Source: an uncultured Clostridia bacterium
GTDB taxonomy: Bacteria > Bacillota > Clostridia > Christensenellales > Borkfalkiaceae
Length of the DNA stretch: 64,000 bases
Assembly (NCBI GenBank): GCA_947053655.1
Contig: CAMRTO010000001.1
Location: 62,001-126,000 of the forward strand
Direction of reading: 5' to 3'
Made by a program: the position numbers and the translations under genes. A model generated the notes under the pieces. The model did not search any database, had not been told where the DNA came from, and saw only the letters and a program-made list of their open reading frames with translations. Within the stretch, counting starts at the first letter, position 1. The number at the start of each line of letters is the position of its first letter. Shown here one piece after another: positions 57,412 through 64,000 of the stretch.

Positions 57412-58556
57412 TCTTCCTCCGTAAGCGACAGAAACAAAGACAGTAAATCTTCCGGCGGATTACAGTCGAATCTGGATTTGTAGAACTCGGTAAACAATTG
57501 CGAAGAACTTTTATTTTTATTTGAAGCTCCCGCAAAAGCAGCTTCTACCCCGCGAACGTCCGCCTTCAATGAAACAAGATTTTCGCATGAATGAAGCTGC
57601 GCGCTTTCAACAGGCGTAAGCGGCTCGGACAAATTAAGAGTAAGCTCTACATAATAACCGTCGTAACCGTTTAAAAGAGATAAGCCTTCCTGTGCGCCGT
57701 TAGCCTGCAACCTGATAAGTTTTTTTCCGGAATTAAGCGTTACAGTATGAAAGTCCGAAATACCGTCGGCACTTATATCGAAAACGTTGACGGATTTTTC
57801 CGCCCCCGCTTCGTCAAACGAAAACTGCATGATAGCGCCGCTGTAATAAGCGTTTCCGCCAATTTTCTGTCTTTTGTGCAAATGTCCCAACGCGCAGTAA
57901 TCGCACGGTGGCAAAGCGTCTAACGCTACGGCGCGCGCGCCGCCCAAATCTATTTCCCTCTCGCTGTCGCTTACCGACCCGCCGGCAACGAATATATGAG
58001 ATAAAAACAACGAAGGCAATTTTTCCGTCTTGCCCCTTTCACCATAAGCAATCCAGCGCAAAGCTTTTTCGGAAAAAGTTTCGTCGCTTTTGCCCTCTTT
58101 GAAGCGCGCTTCGTTGGGATACGGCAAAATATTTATATAAACTCTTTCACCCTTTCCGTTACCGAAAATCATGTATCCGTTGTCGGAAACTACGGGACGG
58201 ACTGTGAAATCTTTTCCGCACGAAACGGAATGAGAATTATTGCCTATAATATATACGTTCAATTCCTCGGTAAATGCCGAAGCCGCGGTAAGCCTTACGT
58301 AATCGTCATGATTTCCGCTTATTATTAATACGGCAGAATGTTTTGCAATGTCCTTCACACCGTCGAAAAATATGCTTTCGGCTTCCGCAGACGGCGTATA
58401 AGTATCGAAAACGTCACCCGCGACAAGAACCAGCTCAACCTGCTCGCTTTCGCAGATTGCGCTTATTTCACCCAACACGGCGCGATATTCGTCATAGCGC
58501 TCCCTGCCCATAAGTTTTTTACCGATATGCCAGTCGGAAGTGTGTAAAATTTTCAT
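57408..58556 (-). CDS. sbcD: exonuclease subunit SbcD (start at MKILHTSDWHIGKK)
   Basis: MKILHTSDWHIGKKL, VAGDVFDTYTPS, ISGNHD. Confidence 0.95.
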   Translation of the reverse strand: MKILHTSDWHIGKKLMGRERYDEYRAVLGEISAICESEQVELVLVAGDVFDTYTPSAEAESIFFDGVKDIAKHSAVLIISGNHDDYVRLTAASAFTEELNVYIIGNNSHSVSCGKDFTVRPVVSDNGYMIFGNGKGERVYINILPYPNEARFKEGKSDETFSEKALRWIAYGERGKTEKLPSLFLSHIFVAGGSVSDSEREIDLGGARAVALDALPPCDYCALGHLHKRQKIGGNAYYSGAIMQFSFDEAGAEKSVNVFDISADGISDFHTVTLNSGKKLIRLQANGAQEGLSLLNGYDGYYVELTLNLSEPLTPVESAQLHSCENLVSLKADVRGVEAAFAGASNKNKSSSQLFTEFYKSRFDCNPPEDLLSLFLSLTEEE

Positions 58557-58690
58557 ACTGCGTTTCAAAAAACAAAGCAAACGCGACAAATGTATTTGAT
58601 TTTTTTTGCCCGAACTTATATAATATAACTACCTGAATATTATAGTCCTTTTCACAAAAGAAATCAAGCGTTAAAACGGAGTTTGAAAAA

Positions 58691-60406
58691 ATGCCTTTAA
58701 TTTCGGTTTCCGACGAGCTTTTAAAGAAATCTTTCACAAGCGTCGAAAACAAATTTATCACCAAATACTTACCCGTACTGGAGCCGAATGCGGTTAAGGT
58801 TTATCTTTTTGCTCTATACGCTTATCAAAACGGATTAAACTCGCTTACGCTTGACGATATTGCCGCAAGATTGACGTTTACGTCCGAACAAACGGAAAGT
58901 TATTTCGAATACCTTGAAGAATTAGAGCTTGCGGCAATAATTTCGCGCAATCCCTTTTCGGTGAAAATTTTAGACGCGGACAACGTTTACGGCGCCCCGA
59001 AAAAGATTAACCCCGAAAAATACGCGGATTTTGCAAAGGGCGCGCAGTCGGTAATTACGGGCAGAATGATTTCCACAAACGAGTACAGGGAATATTACCG
59101 CCTTTTGGAGGATTATGGCTTCGAACAGAACGCGCTTTTAATGATAATGAATTATTGCGTCGGACTTAAAGGCGACAATATAAATATGCGGTACATAAAA
59201 ACCGTTGCAAAAAGCTTTGCCGCCGAAGGCGCGATTACCGCGCGCAAGGTCGACGAAAAGCTGGCGGACTACGATTCGGTTTCCCTCTCTTTGGGCGTAC
59301 TGTTCGAAAAGCTGCACATTTCGGGAAAACCCGACTTGGACGACAAAAAGTATTACAAGCAATGGACCGAAAATCTCGGTTTTGACGACGAAGCTATAAA
59401 AGCCGCGGCAAAATGCTTTAAGGTCAAGTCTATGGGTAAGTTAAACGACGCCGTAAACGAGCTTTACAGAAACCATAAGTTAGACGTTAAAGAAATTCAG
59501 GATTACTGCAAAAACAGAACCGATGCCATAAACGCGGCATACGATATAGCAAAAAAATTGGGCGTATTTATACAACAGCCTTTGACCTACGTCGAAAAAT
59601 ACGTCGGTGTTTGGCGCGATTACGGTTACGATTTCGAAAGTCTGAATCTTATTGCCGATTACTGCTTCGGGCAAGACAAAAAGTCTTTCGACGCGATGAG
59701 CGAAACAATACTGGAGTTTTACAACGCCGGAGTAATAAACGGCTCCTCTTTGGAAAAACACATTGAAGCTTTAAACGAGAAAGACAAATTCATACATAAA
59801 TTACTGAAAACGTGCGGTTTGACCAGACGTATTATTGAAAACGACAGGGAAACTGTTTCAAGATGGCGCGATTGGAATTTTTCCGACGAAATGCTGCTAT
59901 GCGCCGCCGAAGCCGCGAACGGTAAAGCCAACCCCGTGGCTTATATGAACACAGTGCTTTCCGCCTGGAAAAGCGAAAATGTATTCAGTCCCGATAAAAT
60001 TTCGAAGCCTGCCGGTAAAAATAAATACCCCCCGTCAGACAGCCGCGTCGAGCGCGCCGAAATAGAAAGGCATTACTACGATTTGAAACACTCCGCCGAA
60101 GACGCCGCGGAAAAAGCCTTAATAAGAGCGAAAGCAGACTCTATTTACGGCGAAATACACGATAAAATAAACACACTGACCATACAGCTTGCGTTTGCCG
60201 AAGTTAAAGACGCTAACCAAGCCGCAAAGCTTTCCGCCACGCTTAAAGAACTTGAGTCGCAGGGTGACAAACGATTGAAAGAATTGGGTATGGATAAATC
60301 GCAGTTTATTCCCGAATATCACTGTAAAAAATGTAATGATACAGGCTATAACAAAGACGGCAAACCTTGCGAATGTATGAAACAATTTATTAAAACTTTA
60401 CACTAA
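58691..60406 (+). CDS. DnaD-like primosomal protein with C-terminal helicase-loader-like Cys motif
   Basis: Repeated DnaD-like helical domains; C-terminal FIPEYHCKKCNDTGYNKDGKPCECM. Confidence 0.82.
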   Translation: MPLISVSDELLKKSFTSVENKFITKYLPVLEPNAVKVYLFALYAYQNGLNSLTLDDIAARLTFTSEQTESYFEYLEELELAAIISRNPFSVKILDADNVYGAPKKINPEKYADFAKGAQSVITGRMISTNEYREYYRLLEDYGFEQNALLMIMNYCVGLKGDNINMRYIKTVAKSFAAEGAITARKVDEKLADYDSVSLSLGVLFEKLHISGKPDLDDKKYYKQWTENLGFDDEAIKAAAKCFKVKSMGKLNDAVNELYRNHKLDVKEIQDYCKNRTDAINAAYDIAKKLGVFIQQPLTYVEKYVGVWRDYGYDFESLNLIADYCFGQDKKSFDAMSETILEFYNAGVINGSSLEKHIEALNEKDKFIHKLLKTCGLTRRIIENDRETVSRWRDWNFSDEMLLCAAEAANGKANPVAYMNTVLSAWKSENVFSPDKISKPAGKNKYPPSDSRVERAEIERHYYDLKHSAEDAAEKALIRAKADSIYGEIHDKINTLTIQLAFAEVKDANQAAKLSATLKELESQGDKRLKELGMDKSQFIPEYHCKKCNDTGYNKDGKPCECMKQFIKTLH

Positions 60407-60407
60407 A

Positions 60408-60442
60408 AAAACAGGCGGAAAATTTTCCGCCTGTTTTTTTTT
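60408..60442. terminator. Rho-independent terminator
   Basis: AACAGGCGGAAAattTTCCGCCTGttttttttt. Confidence 0.85.
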
Positions 60443-60451
60443 ATTTAATTA

Positions 60452-60808
60452 TTAAAGTATTGCGCAAATAGCCGAAGTCACACCGCCGACAGAAGCAGCA
60501 GCACAACCGACGCCTGCAATTAAAGCTATAACCAAAATTACATAGCTGCAAAGTTCAAGCGCATTAAGCACGATACCCGCAATAGCCAATCCCTTATAGG
60601 GAGCGCCGTTCTTCGCGTTTTTCAAGCCTAAAATGCTCAAAATCAAGCCGATAAAGCTTATACCGAAGAAAAACATAACAAAGCCCGCAACAGCAAAGCC
60701 ATTGCCTTCATCACCGGACGAAGTTTTAACCTGGGCTACCTGCACTCCGCAATGAGGACAGACGACTGCATTATCGTCAATAGTCTGACCGCAATTTTTA
60801 CAAAACAT
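60452..60808 (-). CDS. zinc-ribbon plus DUF4190-like membrane protein
   Basis: MFCKNCGQTIDDNAVVCPHCGVQV followed by TM segments. Confidence 0.85.
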   Translation of the reverse strand: MFCKNCGQTIDDNAVVCPHCGVQVAQVKTSSGDEGNGFAVAGFVMFFFGISFIGLILSILGLKNAKNGAPYKGLAIAGIVLNALELCSYVILVIALIAGVGCAAASVGGVTSAICAIL

Positions 60809-60903
60809 ATCTCTCTCCTTAGTTTTTGTTAGCTATATTATAATATTATAAATACTTTAAGTCAAGTATTTGATAATATTTTATTATGCCAAAATCGATA
60901 ATA

Positions 60904-61812
60904 TTACTCATTTATTTCACATTTTTCGTCCTCTCCGTAAGGATTGACGTGCACTGTAATATGCTTGATTAGCGGAAATTTTTCTTCTATGCCGCTATGG
61001 ACAGACTCTGCAATTCTATGTGCCTCTATAAGCGGAAGATCGCCTTCGCACGCGATTTCCGTTATAACGTATATCCTGTTACCGAACTTCCTTGTCATAA
61101 GTAAATCCACACGCTTTACCCCGTCGCAAGAACCTATAAACTCCCTTATTTCGTTCTCCGTTTTATCGTCGCAGGCTTCATCCGTCATCTTTTTTACGGC
61201 ATCCCAGAATATTTGTACGGCGGCTTTCAAAATAAGCAGACAGATAACGATACAAGCTATGCTGTCTAAAATTTTTACCCCGCACATACCGCCGATTACA
61301 CCGACAAGACTGCCCACGGAAGAAAGCGCGTCCGAACGGTGATGCCACGCGTCGGCTTTGAGTGCGGAAGAATTTACCTTTTTTGCCGCCAGATACGTAT
61401 ACCAAAACATACCCTCTTTAACAACAATCGAAACCGCGGCGGCGACAAGCGCGATAACCTTGGGCACCGCAAAATTTTTATAATCGCCCGTGACGATATT
61501 TTTTACGCCCGAGTATCCTACGCCCACACCCGTAGCAAACAAAACAACAGCCAATAAAATTGCGGCAACACACTCGAACCTTTCATGTCCGAACTGGTGG
61601 TTTTTATCGGCTTTCTTTGCGGAAATTTTAACGCCTATTATTACTATAACGGTTGAAAACACGTCGGAAGCAGAATGTATCGCATCGGAAATCAAAGCAT
61701 ACGATTTACCGAATATGCCCGCAAGCAATTTGAAAACCACAAGCGCGGCATTCATAAAAATAGTTATTACCGATACCCTCACCGCTACTTTGGTTAAATC
61801 GTTACTTTTCAT
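60904..61812 (-). CDS. cation diffusion facilitator family transporter
   Basis: ALISDAIHSASDVFSTVIV; ALKADAWHHRSDALSSVG. Confidence 0.94.
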   Translation of the reverse strand: MKSNDLTKVAVRVSVITIFMNAALVVFKLLAGIFGKSYALISDAIHSASDVFSTVIVIIGVKISAKKADKNHQFGHERFECVAAILLAVVLFATGVGVGYSGVKNIVTGDYKNFAVPKVIALVAAAVSIVVKEGMFWYTYLAAKKVNSSALKADAWHHRSDALSSVGSLVGVIGGMCGVKILDSIACIVICLLILKAAVQIFWDAVKKMTDEACDDKTENEIREFIGSCDGVKRVDLLMTRKFGNRIYVITEIACEGDLPLIEAHRIAESVHSGIEEKFPLIKHITVHVNPYGEDEKCEINE

Positions 61813-61898
61813 TTTTACTCCGTTTTTTAATATTATTGGTTAAAATGAATTGACAATATAAATCAATTAAAATATAATATTCAAGTAAATAAAATATT

Positions 61899-61974
<76 letters not shown>

Positions 61975-61976
61975 AA

Positions 61977-62002
61977 ACCTTTCCTTATCGGGAAAGGTTT
62001 TT
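61977..62002 (+). terminator. Rho-independent terminator after tRNA-Thr
   Basis: ACCTTTCCttatcGGGAAAGGTTTTTAT. Confidence 0.75.
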
Positions 62003-62079
62003 ATCTTTATCAGGCGTACCTGACGGCGACGTATAAAACAAAAAATTTATTTGCGACAAATCTGCCGAATACTTAATAA

Positions 62080-62114
62080 GCGGCGGACAAAGCGTGGAAA
62101 GCTTTGTCCGCCGC
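62080..62114 (-). terminator. strong stem-loop 3' of 62129-62902
   Basis: 14-bp perfect stem GCGGCGGACAAAGC/GCTTTGTCCGCCGC. Confidence 0.7.
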
Positions 62115-62128
62115 GGTAATTATTTATG

Positions 62129-62902
62129 TTAAAGTTTTCTTCTTGCGACTGCAATGCGTATTCTGCGTTTGACGGGCTCCGCCGACAGAGATTCCTCTTT
62201 TACGGTGGCGGACGGCAATACAGGCACGACAGGCTCTTCCTTAACGGCTACTTCTTTTACGCGGTCTTCCGTCGTTTCCTTAACGGGCTCCTTGACAGGC
62301 TCTTTAACGGGCGCAACCGTTTCCTTAACGGGGATAAAAATATCCGCGCCGTCTATTTCTTCCGTAGGCTTTAAATCCGAAGCCGTCTTTATTTCCGGCA
62401 AAACAAGCACGGGCTCGTCCTCCGCCTCTGTCACGGCTATTTCTCCGATAACGTTCTCTTTCGTCTTGGATTTATAAATTTTCGGCTCGGAAAATCTTAC
62501 TTCCTGTACGCCGCGCGTCTTAACGGTTTTATGCTCTGCAATTTTCACTTCACGCACTGCGGAAGCGGGATTTTGCAATTCCTGTCCCGAAAGCGAACGG
62601 GAAACTTCGGGCTTGCCGATATGATTTTTAGACGTACCGTTTAAAACAGGCGAAGCGTCGATTTCTATATTCATACCCTCCGACTGCAACATCCTTATGT
62701 ATGCGATTGCGCAGGGGTAAATACTCGTTTTATCGCAACCGCGGCAAAACGGAGCATAAATTCCGCAAAGATCAAACCCGCTGACCAGACTGTTTTTATA
62801 TTTATCCGCATCGATAACCATCTGTATTTTAGAAAGATTATCTTGATTGAGCTTTCTGGGCATAGTCTTTAAAAGCTGTAAAGGCGTATATTCATCCCAC
62901 AT
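62129..62902 (-). CDS. hypothetical protein with Val-Lys-Glu-Pro low-complexity region
   Basis: Start at MWDEYTPLQLL with AGGAGG upstream; C-terminal APVKEPVKEPVKETTEDRVKEVAVKEEP. Confidence 0.6.
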   Translation of the reverse strand: MWDEYTPLQLLKTMPRKLNQDNLSKIQMVIDADKYKNSLVSGFDLCGIYAPFCRGCDKTSIYPCAIAYIRMLQSEGMNIEIDASPVLNGTSKNHIGKPEVSRSLSGQELQNPASAVREVKIAEHKTVKTRGVQEVRFSEPKIYKSKTKENVIGEIAVTEAEDEPVLVLPEIKTASDLKPTEEIDGADIFIPVKETVAPVKEPVKEPVKETTEDRVKEVAVKEEPVVPVLPSATVKEESLSAEPVKRRIRIAVARRKL

Positions 62903-62964
62903 AAAATGCCTCCTGTAACATATTTGATTATACATTAACGCAAACAAAAATACAAGTAAAAAAC

Positions 62965-63888
62965 TTAAAATTTTTTAACGGACAGATTGGAAAGTATTTC
63001 TTCATATTTTTCTTTTGTAAAAGAAATGCTTTCGGGCTGCGTCACCGCCGCTGTTCCAGCGGCAACCCCGCAACATAAAATTTCCCGCAAGGGCGCGTTT
63101 TTGACAAGTGCGCCTGCGGCGGCGGCAACCATTGCGTCGCCCGCACCGACTGTAGAATTCATGGCGACGTTAACGCTTTTGCAATAAAAATTGCTACTGC
63201 CGTCCGTAATGACGGCACCCTGTTTGCCGAGCGATAAAAGCACATACCGCGCGCCTAAATCCAAAACTTTCCCGCATGCCGCCAACATTTCCTGTTTGGT
63301 CGTTATTTTTTTGCCGAACGTACGCTCCAATTCCCCCAAATTCGGTTTAACAAGGCGCACGCCGTGTTTTAACGCTTCTTTAAGGCTGTAGCCTTCCGCG
63401 TCTACGACGGTTGCTACGGACTTGGGAACGGCTTTTATAATTTCACCGTAAAAATCGGGGTTGACGCCGTTAGGCAGACCGCCGGAAATTACAACGCACT
63501 CGCAATTTCCCGCCATACGCGCAACCAACGATATTAATTCGTCTTTCTTTTCCGTGCACACCTCAGGGCCTGTGTCGTCGAATTCCGTCAACATCGACTT
63601 ATTGTCGATTATGCTGTAATTTTCACTCGCTCTGCCCTTGTTCCACACAAATTTATAAGGCACGCCCTCGCGGTGCAATTCATGTTCGAAATGCGTACCG
63701 TTTTCTTCAAACATAAAACCGGTCGCAAAGACGCGGGCGTTTAATCTTGCAAGACCTACGGCAACGTTTAACGCTTTGCCTGTGTAAAAGGTTCTTTTGC
63801 TGATTATTTTGTTGGCTCTGCCCACCCCTAAAGAATCGACCTCCATACTGACGTCGATACAAGGGCAAGGACAAACTGTTAAAATCAT
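62965..63888 (-). CDS. 1-phosphofructokinase-like PfkB family sugar kinase
   Basis: GKALNVAVGLARLNA, LVKPNLGELERTFGK, NSTVGAGDAMVAAAAGAL. Confidence 0.9.
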   Translation of the reverse strand: MILTVCPCPCIDVSMEVDSLGVGRANKIISKRTFYTGKALNVAVGLARLNARVFATGFMFEENGTHFEHELHREGVPYKFVWNKGRASENYSIIDNKSMLTEFDDTGPEVCTEKKDELISLVARMAGNCECVVISGGLPNGVNPDFYGEIIKAVPKSVATVVDAEGYSLKEALKHGVRLVKPNLGELERTFGKKITTKQEMLAACGKVLDLGARYVLLSLGKQGAVITDGSSNFYCKSVNVAMNSTVGAGDAMVAAAAGALVKNAPLREILCCGVAAGTAAVTQPESISFTKEKYEEILSNLSVKKF

Positions 63889-63911
63889 AATAATTCCTTT
63901 AATACGGAAAT

Positions 63912-63946
63912 CCGCATAAAAAAAGCCGCTTTTTTAAGCGGCTTTT
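63912..63946. terminator. Rho-independent terminator
   Basis: AAAAAGCCGCTTttttAAGCGGCTTTT. Confidence 0.75.
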
Positions 63947-63949
63947 CGT

Positions 63950-64000
63950 TTACATTGAAATCATTTGAAGCGTTTCGTAAAGCTCGTAATTGAACTTCTT
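63950..64000 (-). CDS. C-terminal end of an unidentified CDS (truncated by window edge)
   Basis: Open frame ..KKFNYELYETLQMISM* ending at 63950. Confidence 0.45.
   Translation of the reverse strand, partial: KKFNYELYETLQMISM

Overview
64 kb of a bacterial chromosome with Bacillota/Clostridia-like gene content. Most of it is ordinary host genes: ABC transporters, hom, coaX, a glutamate synthase-type pair, adhE, rpiB, tsaC/sua5, dnaB, pepF, lepB, sbcCD, a DnaD-like protein and a PfkB kinase. It also holds a BclA-like collagen-repeat surface protein and three tRNAs (Ser, Leu, Thr). The standout is a ~19.2 kb integrated element in tRNA-Leu(CAG), bounded by a 105-bp direct repeat (25234-25338 / 44465-44569, one mismatch) and carrying a tyrosine integrase. 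Its cargo is unusual. It has its own DnaB closely resembling the host dnaB ~20 kb away, and an initiator with a DnaC/DnaI-type loader motif. It encodes a Zot/pI-like ATPase and a block of signal-peptide/TM proteins, but no recognisable relaxase, T4SS, terminase, capsid or tail gene. It also has two XRE switches with triple operator arrays and a hairpin-dense non-coding region. Three apparently autonomous small-RNA genes run opposite to the main operon, and two of them share promoter sequence and a closed multi-stem layout. I interpret it as a candidate non-tailed, possibly filamentous-phage-like integrative element with uncharacterised ncRNAs. All homology calls are by eye; no database search, alignment program or folding program was run.
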